This document shows positions 7,341 to 15,499 of a stretch of 64,000 nucleotides of DNA, in pieces. Made by a program: the position numbers and the translations under genes. Numbering within the stretch: position 1 is the stretch's first letter; each line of letters opens with the position of its first letter. Below the pieces are notes generated by a model that worked only from the letters and a program-made list of their open reading frames with translations, was not told the DNA's origin and did not search any database. Source of the stretch: Pseudomonas japonica (lineage in GTDB: Bacteria > Pseudomonadota > Gammaproteobacteria > Pseudomonadales > Pseudomonadaceae); NCBI RefSeq assembly GCF_900188455.1, contig NZ_FZOL01000023.1, positions 1-64,000 on the forward strand. Reading direction: 5' to 3'.

Positions 7341-8614
7341 CACAGCCACTCCTGGTTGATCAGGTTGTAGCCGCCCTTGATCGCGAGGATCTGGTTGCAG
7401 CCGTCCTCGATCATCGAGGCGCGGGCATCGCGGAAGATCTTCTCCACCGGGTATTCGCGGGTCAGGCCGTTGCCGCCGAACATCTGGATGGCGTCGCTGG
7501 CGACCTCGAACGCGTGCTCGGTGGCGGTGACCTTGGCCAGCATCGCCGCCTGCAGCGCCGGCACCGACGACAGGTTGTTGAAACGCGCGACACGGCGGGT
7601 CAGCGCCTGGGCGGCCTCGACCTTGCGCAGCATGTGGAACAGGCGCCGGGCCACGTCCTGGTGGCGAATGATCGGCTGGCCGCCCTGCTTGCGTTCATGG
7701 GCATAGGCCAGCGCGTGGTCGTAGGCCGAGCGCGCCACGCCGGTGAAGGTCGCGGCCATCAGCAGGTTGGCGTCGGTGTGGATCGCATAGACCGCGCGTT
7801 TGTAGTCGTCCGGTCCGGCGAGGATGTGGTCGAGGCTGACCTTGACGTTGTCGAAGTACAGCTCGCCCTGGGGCAGCGGACGCTGGCCTATTTTCTCCAG
7901 CGGCCTGCCCCGGGAAACGCCGGGCAGGTTGGTCGGCACGACGACGCAGTAGCCGTGCTGGGTGTCCGGGCCGCTCGCGGTCTCGGCGGCGCAGTACAAC
8001 ACGCAGAGATCGGCGATGCAGCCGTTGGAAACCCAGGCGGATTTCTGCCCGTTGATCACCAGTTGGCCATCGCTGATCCGGGCCACGCAGTTGGGCCGGC
8101 CATAGCTGCCCTGGGCATGGAAGATCTGCCGGCTGACATCCAGCGAGTCGGAGCCATGGTCCGGTTCGGTGATGCCCCAGCAGCCGATCAACTGCTCGGA
8201 ATACTCCTTGAGCACGAACGAATTGCCCAGCTTGGCCGCCATGTACAACGGCAGCATGCGCGTGGCCGCCGAAATCGCCAGGCCGGCATCGCCCCAGCCG
8301 AGTTCCTCGAACAGCAGCGGGAACATCACCGCGCGCTGCTCGTCGTCGAGGCTGGCCAGCAGTTCTTGGCTGATGCCGAGCTTGTCGTACTCGGCGAAGA
8401 ACTCGTACAGGCGCGAGCCCTTGGCCGCCACCTGTTCGGCGCTGAGGCGATCCAGCTCCTGGCCGATCGGGCGCATGACCTTGCTGGCGAACTGGCGCAG
8501 GCTCTGGCGGAAGGCTTCGGACTCTTCGTCCAGCGGGGGCTCGCAGGCCCAGGGCCCCAGGGTGACCCTGGGTTCTGCGGGCCATTGCTGCGGGGGCAGG
8601 TTGCTAGGGTTCAT
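7340..8614 (-). CDS. Acyl-CoA dehydrogenase with altered catalytic-base region
   Basis: A 424-residue flavoprotein expected to introduce the alpha-beta double bond into an acyl-CoA and pass electrons to ETF. Motifs seen: CWGITEPDHGSDS in the FAD/substrate region, NGQKSAWVSNG, and C-terminal MFGGNGLTREYPVEKIFRDA. Where family members usually carry YEGT with the catalytic Glu, this protein has IEDGCNQI. The aligned base would be Asp, with Glu one residue earlier; this is seen by eye. Start ATG 8614 has AGGAG 8 nt upstream; the open frame continues to 8785 but lacks family homology there. It is the first enzyme gene of the operon. Confidence 0.87.
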   Translation of the reverse strand: MNPSNLPPQQWPAEPRVTLGPWACEPPLDEESEAFRQSLRQFASKVMRPIGQELDRLSAEQVAAKGSRLYEFFAEYDKLGISQELLASLDDEQRAVMFPLLFEELGWGDAGLAISAATRMLPLYMAAKLGNSFVLKEYSEQLIGCWGITEPDHGSDSLDVSRQIFHAQGSYGRPNCVARISDGQLVINGQKSAWVSNGCIADLCVLYCAAETASGPDTQHGYCVVVPTNLPGVSRGRPLEKIGQRPLPQGELYFDNVKVSLDHILAGPDDYKRAVYAIHTDANLLMAATFTGVARSAYDHALAYAHERKQGGQPIIRHQDVARRLFHMLRKVEAAQALTRRVARFNNLSSVPALQAAMLAKVTATEHAFEVASDAIQMFGGNGLTREYPVEKIFRDARASMIEDGCNQILAIKGGYNLINQEWL

Positions 8615-8670
8615 AGGGTGGACTCCTGTTGTGTCGGGAGTCACCGGCCAGCCGACCGGTGACGATGAAA

Positions 8671-8745
8671 TCACTGGGCGGGCGTGGTCTGGGAAACAGC
8701 GAGGGCCGCGGCGGCGGGACGAACGAGGGCACGGGGGCTCGACAT
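8671..8745 (-). CDS. Possible 24-residue leader peptide
   Basis: An open frame (MSSPRALVRPAAAAL...TTPAQ, stop at 8671) starts 16 nt after the Crc/Hfq-like motif and ends 56 nt before the acyl-CoA dehydrogenase start. CAGCAGG lies about 9 nt upstream of its ATG. It would be the first cistron of the oxidation operon, in a different frame from the upstream extension of the dehydrogenase frame. It resembles no family I know. It could be a coupling or attenuation leader, or chance. Confidence 0.3.
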   Translation of the reverse strand: MSSPRALVRPAAAALAVSQTTPAQ

Positions 8746-8761
8746 GGGGGGATACCTGCTG

Positions 8762-8837
8762 ATTGTTCTTGTATGAACCGATCATGCCGGGTCGCCGGAG
8801 ACCCGACGTCCCCCCGACACTGGTGGCCGATGGGGGG
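8762..8837 (-). promoter_or_regulatory. Promoter region of the oxidation operon: C6-N16-G6 operator plus Crc/Hfq motif
   Basis: On the minus strand the order is CCCCCC-N16-GGGGGG (8837-8810), 23 nt, CATGATC (8786-8780; CATGAT is a -10-like hexamer), 8 nt, ACAAGAACAAT (8772-8762). The region 16623-16701 before the transport operon has the same parts, with the same 16-nt spacer and the same 23-nt gap. I infer a dimer-binding activator site upstream of a weak promoter, with the transcript opening on an AANAANAA Crc/Hfq motif. Confidence 0.6.
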
Positions 8838-8840
8838 AGG

Positions 8841-10130
8841 TCACTCCACCGCGGTCATCATCGCCTTGGCCTGCTGCGTCGCCTCGGTGGTACGGATCGC
8901 CAGGGTGCGCACTTCGTCCGCGACCACCGCGAAACCCCGGCCGAGGTCGCCGGCACGGGCCGCCTCGATCGCCGCATTGAGCGCCAGCAGGTTGGTCTGG
9001 GTGGCGATGCCCTGGATGGTGCCGACGATCGCACCGAGCTTCTGCAGGTTGTCCTGCAGCGCCGCGTGCTGACGCGCCTGCAGGCGGCGCAACTGGCTTT
9101 CCTCGTACTCGTCCTGGGCATCGACCAGCGACCCCATCACCCGCAGGGGCAGGCCGTGGGCGTCGCGACAGGCCATGCCGCGGGCGCGGAACCAGCTGTA
9201 GCCGCCATTCCTGAGCTGCAGGCGGTAGCTCAGTTCCAGCGGCCCGGACGCCTCGCGCCGGGTCATGTACTCGGCGAAGGCCTGCAGCGCTTTCTGCCGG
9301 TCCTCCGGGTGCAGGCGCGAGGCCCAGCTGTCCAGCTCCGCGGGAAAGTGCTCGCCCTCGTCGAAGCCGAGCAGGCGGATGAACTGGGGCGACCACCAGA
9401 GCCGGTTGCGCGGGTTCACCGGGTCGCCCTCGACCACCTCCATCTCCCACAGCGCTTCGCGGATGGTTTCGCGCATCAGCCGGAAGCGCTGCTCGCTGGT
9501 TTCCAGGGTTTCGCCCAGGCGCCGGCCGTCGTCGATATCGCGCAGCGTGCAGATCAGCCTGATCCCCTTGCCGTCGGCTTCGGCCAGGCTGTCGCAGCGA
9601 ATCTGGAACCAGCGGTAGTCGCCAGCCGCGAGGCGCAGCCGGTACGCCGCCGAGGGTCGATCGGCGCCCGCCTTGAGGTTGCCGTGGACGAAGCGCTGCA
9701 GGCTGGTGCGCTCGTCCGGGTGCACGCAGGCGAGGAATGCGCCGAGGCGGCTGCCCGGATCGAGCCCGAGCAACCCGCGCAGGCCCACCGACGAGACCAG
9801 CTCGGCCTCCAGCGGCAGCGTGCCGTCGCCCGCGACGCGGGTTTCCCAGCAACCGTCGGCGCAGGCCGCCATGAGTTCGCAGCGATTGCGCTCATGGGCG
9901 AGGTCGGCCAGCAGCCGCACATTGCCGGCTTCGAGCAGGCACCGCTCGGCGGTGGCCTCTTCGACCTGGCGCGTCAGTTCGTCCAGGCGCTGCTGCAGGC
10001 ACTGCAACGCGCTTTCCGCGCGGGCGACCAGACGTCGATCGGAAAGCGCGCAGGCGTCATCGTCACCGGCCAGGACGACGACTCGATGCAACAGATTGCG
10101 AATGCTGAAGGCGGAAGATAACAGGTACAT
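8841..10130 (-). CDS. Soluble PAS-PAS methyl-accepting-chemotaxis-type protein
   Basis: A 429-residue cytoplasmic sensor: an N-terminal coiled-coil stretch (about 30-80), two PAS/PAC units (about 90-210 and 215-335) with paired YRLRLAAGDYRWF and YRLQLRNGGYSWF PAC strands, then a short chemoreceptor signalling hairpin. The hairpin tip contains TNLLALNAAIEAARAGDLGR and GFAVVADEVRTLA. No transmembrane segment is seen. The layout resembles BdlA/Aer2-class soluble receptors; it may report substrate or energy state to CheA or to a c-di-GMP pathway. Start ATG 10130 has GGGAG 6 nt before it, preferred over 10175. It lies between the island's two operons, behind the terminator at 10171-10196, so it is probably transcribed separately. 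Confidence 0.8.
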   Translation of the reverse strand: MYLLSSAFSIRNLLHRVVVLAGDDDACALSDRRLVARAESALQCLQQRLDELTRQVEEATAERCLLEAGNVRLLADLAHERNRCELMAACADGCWETRVAGDGTLPLEAELVSSVGLRGLLGLDPGSRLGAFLACVHPDERTSLQRFVHGNLKAGADRPSAAYRLRLAAGDYRWFQIRCDSLAEADGKGIRLICTLRDIDDGRRLGETLETSEQRFRLMRETIREALWEMEVVEGDPVNPRNRLWWSPQFIRLLGFDEGEHFPAELDSWASRLHPEDRQKALQAFAEYMTRREASGPLELSYRLQLRNGGYSWFRARGMACRDAHGLPLRVMGSLVDAQDEYEESQLRRLQARQHAALQDNLQKLGAIVGTIQGIATQTNLLALNAAIEAARAGDLGRGFAVVADEVRTLAIRTTEATQQAKAMMTAVE

Positions 10131-10170
10131 GTACAACTCCCGGGCAGAGGTGGAGGTGGCCCTGAAAAGC

Positions 10171-10196
10171 ATCACTCCCGCCGAAGCGGGAGTGAT
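10171..10196 (-). terminator. Rho-independent terminator after the DUF1329 gene
   Basis: A perfect 11-bp stem ATCACTCCCGC/GCGGGAGTGAT with a TTCG loop, followed on the minus strand by GCTTTTC. It ends the transport operon before the PAS-chemoreceptor gene. Confidence 0.75.
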
Positions 10197-10228
10197 GGGT
10201 GGTGGTGGAGGTGTCGCGTGCTAGAGCG

Positions 10229-11485
10229 TCACTTGCCGGCCGCTTCGAGCTTGCCCAGGGTGAAGTCGGACTCCTTGGCCCCCTTTCGGTTGATCACGAA
10301 GGTGGAGACGAAGTTGGTCGAGTGCTGGCGCTTGAAGTCGATCTGCTGGCCCTGGACCGGCAGGATCGCCTTGTAGCCGTCCTCGCCGACGATCGGCTGC
10401 TGCTGCATGTGGTGGAAGCGCCAGAACTCGCCGCTCTTGTCGTAGATCTCGGCCATCAGCGGGCGGTTGGCCTGCACGTCCACGTAGAGCACCTTCTTGC
10501 CGTAGGGGTGGGCGTCCGGCGGCGTACCTTCGAGCACCCAGACCTCGCGCGGCTGCCAGCCCAGCTTGGGATTGGGGTTCCAGTACGGCGGGGTACTCAC
10601 GTCCTGTTGCGGGAACGCCGCGGCGTTTTCGCCCCCGACGACGCCGACGGTCGCCGGGGTATCGGTGACGGCGAGGATCCAGCGCTTCTCGATCAGCTTG
10701 ACGCCCTTGTACCAGTTGGGCGGCGAATCCCAGACGTCGATATCGTCACCGAGCAGGTCAAGCCCGCCCACCGGGTCCATCCAGGCGTTGCCGGAGATGC
10801 GCCGCACGCGGCGCACCGACTTCAGGTAGGCCCACACGTCGTCGGCCTTGAAGCCGTCGGCGTAGCGCTTGGTATAGGTACCGATGCCCTTGATGTCCTG
10901 CGGTGCCTCGGCGAACAGCAGGGTGTTCTGCAGCATGAAGTCGCTGCCGATGCTGGCCGGGCCGTTGAGCCGCCCGCGGGTGTAGAAGCGGTCCAGGCGG
11001 TAACGCTGGACCCGCTCCACGCCCTTCTTGGCGTCGATGAGGATGTAGTGGAAGTTCTTCATTTCCTGGGAGTCGCCCATGGGCCGTCCGTAGATGAAGT
11101 TCCACACGATCTTGTCGCCGGCGTCCGGGTCGTTGCTGTCGATCCTGGGAAAGGGTACGCCCTTCTCCCAGCCCTGCACGGTCCGCGTGGCCTTGTCGAA
11201 ACCGACCTTGCCGACGTTGGCAGCGCTGGCCGCGAGGTAGCTCGGGTCGAGGTCCACCGGCCGCGACGGGGCCAGGGTCAGGCCCAGGTTGTAGTTGCGG
11301 ATCTGCCACTGCACCTTGTCGGTCAGCAGGGTCTTGAGCGGCTTGCCCTCAAAGGTTTCGTTGAGCACCTGGTCGAGGTTGGCCTTGTTCACCAGGGTGC
11401 CCGCGGGCAGATCGGCGGCCAGCGCGGTAACGCTGCTGGCCAGCAGGGCGCAGCTCAGCGCCGCGTGTTTGAAGAGGGTTTTCAT
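10229..11485 (-). CDS. DUF1329 family periplasmic/outer-membrane-associated protein
   Basis: A 418-residue protein with a Sec signal peptide (MKTLFKHAALSCALLASSVT, cleavage near ALAA-D) and no later membrane span. The rest matches the DUF1329 family, which I recall as LolA/LolB-like in fold and commonly paired with DUF1302 proteins beside MMPL transporters. It probably binds or shuttles a hydrophobic ligand in the periplasm. It lies 17 bp after the DUF1302 gene and is the last gene of the transport operon, followed by a clear terminator. No biochemical function is established that I can cite. Confidence 0.8.
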   Translation of the reverse strand: MKTLFKHAALSCALLASSVTALAADLPAGTLVNKANLDQVLNETFEGKPLKTLLTDKVQWQIRNYNLGLTLAPSRPVDLDPSYLAASAANVGKVGFDKATRTVQGWEKGVPFPRIDSNDPDAGDKIVWNFIYGRPMGDSQEMKNFHYILIDAKKGVERVQRYRLDRFYTRGRLNGPASIGSDFMLQNTLLFAEAPQDIKGIGTYTKRYADGFKADDVWAYLKSVRRVRRISGNAWMDPVGGLDLLGDDIDVWDSPPNWYKGVKLIEKRWILAVTDTPATVGVVGGENAAAFPQQDVSTPPYWNPNPKLGWQPREVWVLEGTPPDAHPYGKKVLYVDVQANRPLMAEIYDKSGEFWRFHHMQQQPIVGEDGYKAILPVQGQQIDFKRQHSTNFVSTFVINRKGAKESDFTLGKLEAAGK

Positions 11486-11502
11486 CGGTCAGCGACTCCG
11501 GG

Positions 11503-13053
11503 TCAGAATTGGCGGGTCAGACGCAGCACGAGCTGGTCATGGTTGTCGAAATAGCCGAACAGGCGGGTGTCGCCCTTGCCCTGGGCATCGCCGCCACCAT
11601 CACTGCCGCGACCAGCGGCGTAGAACAGGTCGGCCTCGGCGCGCAGGCGCCAGCTGTCGCCCAGGGCGAACTCCACGGCGGGGATGAGGAAGCCGCCCTT
11701 GTTGTTCACATCGATACCGGCAGCCAGCGACGGGTTGATGGTGTCGTTGCGGTAGTTGGTCTGCAGCACGGTGGTGAAGAGCGTGGTGTCGCGGCGTTTT
11801 TTCGCGCCGTAGGCGGCCAGCTCGACCAGGTCGTCGTCGCTGTCGAAACCGAGCACGCGGGTGTTGAACAGCTGCATGGAGAGGAACGACGGACGGCTGG
11901 TGCCGAGCACGCGGGTCAGGTCCACGGTCTTGTCCATGCGCAGCATGGTGGTCAGGGTGTCCTTGCGTTGCAGGCCGGCGAAGCCCGGCGGCACTGCGCC
12001 ACCGAACATCGGGTTCTGGTAGCTGCCCTGGTTGAAGCCCACGCCCTCGGTGTACACCACCTCGGAGGAGAACACCGCGTCCGCCGCCGCCACGTAGGTC
12101 GAAGCGGTGGCGCCCCACACCGTGATCTCCGGGTGGATCACATCGCCGAGCACTCCCTTGGGCATCTTCTTGTAGGGCGCGAAGCGCGAGTTCACCACCG
12201 GATCGCCCTGATAGGACTTGAGCCAGGCCAGCGAGTAGTTGACGTCACCGGCCAGGCCCGACCAGCGCAGGCCACCGGTGACCTTTTCGTTGTCGCCGGC
12301 CGGGTGGTCGTAGTCGGTGTCGAGCAGGGAGAAGAAGTCGGTGCCGCGATACGGCTGCGGCGCCCAGCGCCCGCCGTAGAAGTCGACACTGTTGCCGATC
12401 GCGTTGTGCGCGTCCCAGCCCGGCCGCACCAGCACCTGCAGGGAGCCGTCCAGCTCGGGCACCTGCACGGTGGTGTTGAACATGATCAGCGGCTTGCGCA
12501 GCTCCTCGTTCTCGGGTTCGAGGAAGGAGCGCCAGCGGTAATCGAAGCCGTGCACCACGTCCATGGCGCGGAAGAAGTCGGTCTCGCCCCACACCACCTG
12601 CTGCTTGCCGACGCGGAACTTGACCCGGTCGTACTCGTAGTCGAAGTAGAACTCGCGCAGCTCGGCCCGGTCGTACTCGTCCATCAGGTCGCTGCCGCGG
12701 CCCCGATTACCGGTGTTGACCATGGAGCGGTTGATGTCCTGCAGGTCGTCCTGATAGCCGGTCATCCACTCCTTGTCGAAGCGGCCGATGGCCTTCCAGC
12801 TCAACGGTCCGGTCACCGCGTCGGCATCCAGCAGCAGCGAACCGCGCAGCATGGACAGCTTGCCTTTGTCGTTGCCATGGGTTTCCGGCGCGTTGTTCAG
12901 GTTGAACGACGACCAGCCACGCAGATAGCCGCCAAGGCTGAAACCGTATTCGTCATTGCCATAGTCCATCGCCTGCGCAGCGGCGGACATGGCACCCAGT
13001 GGCAGCAGCGCGAGCAGCCAGGTCGGCCGCTTGGCGCGAAGGGTCGATTGCAT
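11503..13053 (-). CDS. DUF1302 family outer-membrane protein
   Basis: A 516-residue protein with signal peptide MQSTLRAKRPTWLLALLPLG... cleaved near AQAM-D. Many alternating amphipathic strands follow, and it ends in phenylalanine (RLTRQF), the beta-barrel sorting signature. It matches the DUF1302 family, expected as an outer-membrane barrel or channel. Together with DUF1329, MMPL and YCF48-like partners it should form an envelope transport system for a hydrophobic compound. GAGAGG precedes the ATG. Immediately upstream AACAAGAACAA (13069-13079) matches the Crc/Hfq motif, so translation is a strong candidate for catabolite repression. Confidence 0.8.
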   Translation of the reverse strand: MQSTLRAKRPTWLLALLPLGAMSAAAQAMDYGNDEYGFSLGGYLRGWSSFNLNNAPETHGNDKGKLSMLRGSLLLDADAVTGPLSWKAIGRFDKEWMTGYQDDLQDINRSMVNTGNRGRGSDLMDEYDRAELREFYFDYEYDRVKFRVGKQQVVWGETDFFRAMDVVHGFDYRWRSFLEPENEELRKPLIMFNTTVQVPELDGSLQVLVRPGWDAHNAIGNSVDFYGGRWAPQPYRGTDFFSLLDTDYDHPAGDNEKVTGGLRWSGLAGDVNYSLAWLKSYQGDPVVNSRFAPYKKMPKGVLGDVIHPEITVWGATASTYVAAADAVFSSEVVYTEGVGFNQGSYQNPMFGGAVPPGFAGLQRKDTLTTMLRMDKTVDLTRVLGTSRPSFLSMQLFNTRVLGFDSDDDLVELAAYGAKKRRDTTLFTTVLQTNYRNDTINPSLAAGIDVNNKGGFLIPAVEFALGDSWRLRAEADLFYAAGRGSDGGGDAQGKGDTRLFGYFDNHDQLVLRLTRQF

Positions 13054-13068
13054 CCCGATTACCTCTCA

Positions 13069-13079
13069 TTGTTCTTGTT
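13069..13079 (-). promoter_or_regulatory. Candidate Crc/Hfq (CA motif) site before the DUF1302 gene
   Basis: Minus-strand AACAAGAACAA is a perfect extended AANAANAANAA motif. It sits about 15 nt upstream of the ATG at 13053 and next to GAGAGG. Its position over the ribosome-binding region is where Hfq-Crc is known to repress translation in Pseudomonas. Confidence 0.6.
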
Positions 13080-13114
13080 GGATGGCAGTAGTTGTTGCTC
13101 TCGCAGGCGGTCGT

Positions 13115-15499
13115 CTACACGGCGGCCTCGGAGTCGCGGGCGCCCTGCGTTTCCTGCTGGTGAGCGGGGGCGAAGATGAAGTCGGGCTTGAACACCAGCG
13201 CCAGGGCCGGCATGACGAACAGCGAAGTGAAGGCCGAGACCATCAGCCACAGGCCGATCAGCAGGCCCATCTCGGCCTGGAAGCGCAGTGACGAGTAGCC
13301 CCACAGGAGCACCCCGGCGGCCAGGGTGAAGGCGGTCAGCAGCACGCCGCGCCCGGCCGAGCCGATGGCTTGCAGCACCGCTTCCAGGTTGCTGGCCCGC
13401 GGGTTCTTCTCCAGGTACTCCTTGATCGAGTCGACGATGTAGAAGGCGTAGTCGACGCCCAGGCCGATGCCCAGCGCGACCACCGGCAGGGTGCTGATGC
13501 TCATGCCGATGCCCTGCCAGGACATGAAGGCGAACGTGACCACGTTGGACACCAGCACCGGAATGATGAAGAAGATGCCGCTGACCGAGGAGCGATAGAC
13601 CACCAGGCAGCACAGCACCACCACCAGGAAGGCCAGGGCGATGGCTTCGATCTGGTCGCGCAGAAGCACCTCGTTGACCGCCGCGATCACCCCCAGGCCG
13701 CCGCCGGCCAGTTTCACATTGGCCTGCTCCAGCGGGTTTTCGGCGATGAACTGCTTGGCGTAGTGCATGGCGTTGCGCAGGGTCTCGCCCTTGTGGTCGC
13801 GGAAGAACAGGGTGATGGCGCCGTTCTGGAAATGGCGGTCGGCGTACTGCGCCATGTCCTCGGGCGCGGCCCCCTGCAGGTAGAAATTGATCAGCTCGCC
13901 GTTCTCGGTCTGCGAGGCGCCCAGTTCGCGATAGCGCGGGTTGCCCTCGTAGAGGTTGCGGCGCACGTCCACCACCAGATCGGCCAGCGAGACGCTGCCG
14001 CCGATTTCCGGCTGGCGCTCCATGTAGCGCGAGAAACGCTGCGCCCACGCCAGCACCTCGGGGGTCTTCAGCGCATCCGGGGCATGGCCCTCGATGACCA
14101 CGAACAGCTGTTCGGAACCCGGATACAGCTGGTTGATCAGCGCGCTGTCGCGGTTGAACGAGGCGTTCTTCCAGAGAATCGGCGAGCCGTCGCTGGCATC
14201 GCCGACCTGGATCCGCGACGCCTCGAACACCAGGCCGGCCAGCGCCGCCAGGCACACCGGCGCCACCAGGTAGCGGGCCCGGGTGGAGACCAGCAGGGAC
14301 GCGCCGCGCAGCACCGCATCGAGGATGAAGTCGAGTTTCAGCGGGTGCACGAAGCCCTGCGGGCGACGCACCCAGGACAGCATGATCGGGGTCATCACCA
14401 CCGCCGACACGGCGATGCTCATCACCCACACCGCGCCGATGATCGCCACCTTGTGCAGCAGCGGAATCGGCGTGAGCATCACGCAGAGAATGGCCCCGGC
14501 ATCGGCGTAGAGCCCGAGCATGCTCGGCCGGAACAGCTCGGCCATGGCCTGCTCGGCGGCGCGCCGCGAAGGTACCTGGCCGTCCACCGCGAGGTCGTCG
14601 TAGCGGGTGATCAACTGCACCGAATGGGAGAAAGCGCGCGCGGTGATGATGAAGGCCACGACCACCACCAGCGGATCCCAGTTGTAGCCGAGCAGTGCGC
14701 TGATCCCCAGTGCCCAGATGCCCGAGATGCTCCCGGCCAGCAGCGGCAGCAGGGTGCCGCGCCAGGTCCGGCTGAGCACGAACAGCAGCACCAGCATGGC
14801 GCCCAGCGACAGCAGCGAAAGGCTCAGGGTTTCCGACAGGTAATGGGCGACCCAGCCGTACAGCACCGGCTCGCCGACCAGGTGCAGGCTGACCCGCTCC
14901 TTGACCGGCGAGGCATCGAGAATCGCCTGGATCTGCGGGAAGATCGCCTTGTAGTTGACCAGGTGATCGTAGAAGTCCACCTGGATCAGGGTCGACTTGA
15001 ACTCGCGGTCGACGAACAGGCCGTAGACCATGGAATTGTTGAGGATCGCCTGGCGCAACTGGCGCAGGTCCGCCGGCGTGGTCGGCACCTCGCTCATCAG
15101 CGGCCGGGTCTCGATGCCCTCACTGGAGGCGTTGACCCGCTTCAGCTTGCGCGAGGCCAGCGAGACGATCTGCTGCGGGTTGACCCCTTCGACCTTGCGC
15201 AGTTCGCGGCTGATGCGCTGCACCTCGGCGAGGATTTCGCTGTCGATGATGTCGCCCTGGGTGGCCTTGACCAGGATGGTCACCCGATTGCTCGCGGCGA
15301 AGCTGTCCTTGTAGGTCTGGTGCACCTGCACGTAGGGGTGGCTGTGGGGAATCATGTCGGCGAAGCGGGTCTGCACGTCGAGGCGGACCAGGCACAGGGC
15401 GAAGCCCAGGGTGATCACCGCGACCACCAGGGTGACCGCCACGCGGCGGGCGATGCACCACTCGGCGAAGCGCGTGGCGAAACTCTGCAACTGTTTCAT
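13115..15499 (-). CDS. MMPL/RND-superfamily transporter
   Basis: A 794-residue inner-membrane protein with the MMPL layout. An N-terminal membrane helix (about 15-38) precedes a large periplasmic loop (40-225), then a cluster of five helices (about 225-380). A second helix near 410 and a second periplasmic loop (430-610) follow, then five more helices (615-770). The SDR-like motif stretch ALGIGLGVDYAFYIVDSIKE in the second half carries the conserved GxGxD typical of proton-coupled MMPL pumps. It should move hydrophobic molecules or lipids across or within the envelope. It overlaps the YCF48-like gene by ATGA and is followed 61 bp later by DUF1302. Confidence 0.87.
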   Translation of the reverse strand: MKQLQSFATRFAEWCIARRVAVTLVVAVITLGFALCLVRLDVQTRFADMIPHSHPYVQVHQTYKDSFAASNRVTILVKATQGDIIDSEILAEVQRISRELRKVEGVNPQQIVSLASRKLKRVNASSEGIETRPLMSEVPTTPADLRQLRQAILNNSMVYGLFVDREFKSTLIQVDFYDHLVNYKAIFPQIQAILDASPVKERVSLHLVGEPVLYGWVAHYLSETLSLSLLSLGAMLVLLFVLSRTWRGTLLPLLAGSISGIWALGISALLGYNWDPLVVVVAFIITARAFSHSVQLITRYDDLAVDGQVPSRRAAEQAMAELFRPSMLGLYADAGAILCVMLTPIPLLHKVAIIGAVWVMSIAVSAVVMTPIMLSWVRRPQGFVHPLKLDFILDAVLRGASLLVSTRARYLVAPVCLAALAGLVFEASRIQVGDASDGSPILWKNASFNRDSALINQLYPGSEQLFVVIEGHAPDALKTPEVLAWAQRFSRYMERQPEIGGSVSLADLVVDVRRNLYEGNPRYRELGASQTENGELINFYLQGAAPEDMAQYADRHFQNGAITLFFRDHKGETLRNAMHYAKQFIAENPLEQANVKLAGGGLGVIAAVNEVLLRDQIEAIALAFLVVVLCCLVVYRSSVSGIFFIIPVLVSNVVTFAFMSWQGIGMSISTLPVVALGIGLGVDYAFYIVDSIKEYLEKNPRASNLEAVLQAIGSAGRGVLLTAFTLAAGVLLWGYSSLRFQAEMGLLIGLWLMVSAFTSLFVMPALALVFKPDFIFAPAHQQETQGARDSEAAV

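Noticed and set aside
13054..13114. A third C6-N16-G6 operator before the DUF1302 gene
   Set aside because: The 61-bp gap has the Crc/Hfq motif but no C6/G6 arms, so DUF1302 is probably transcribed from the upstream promoter.
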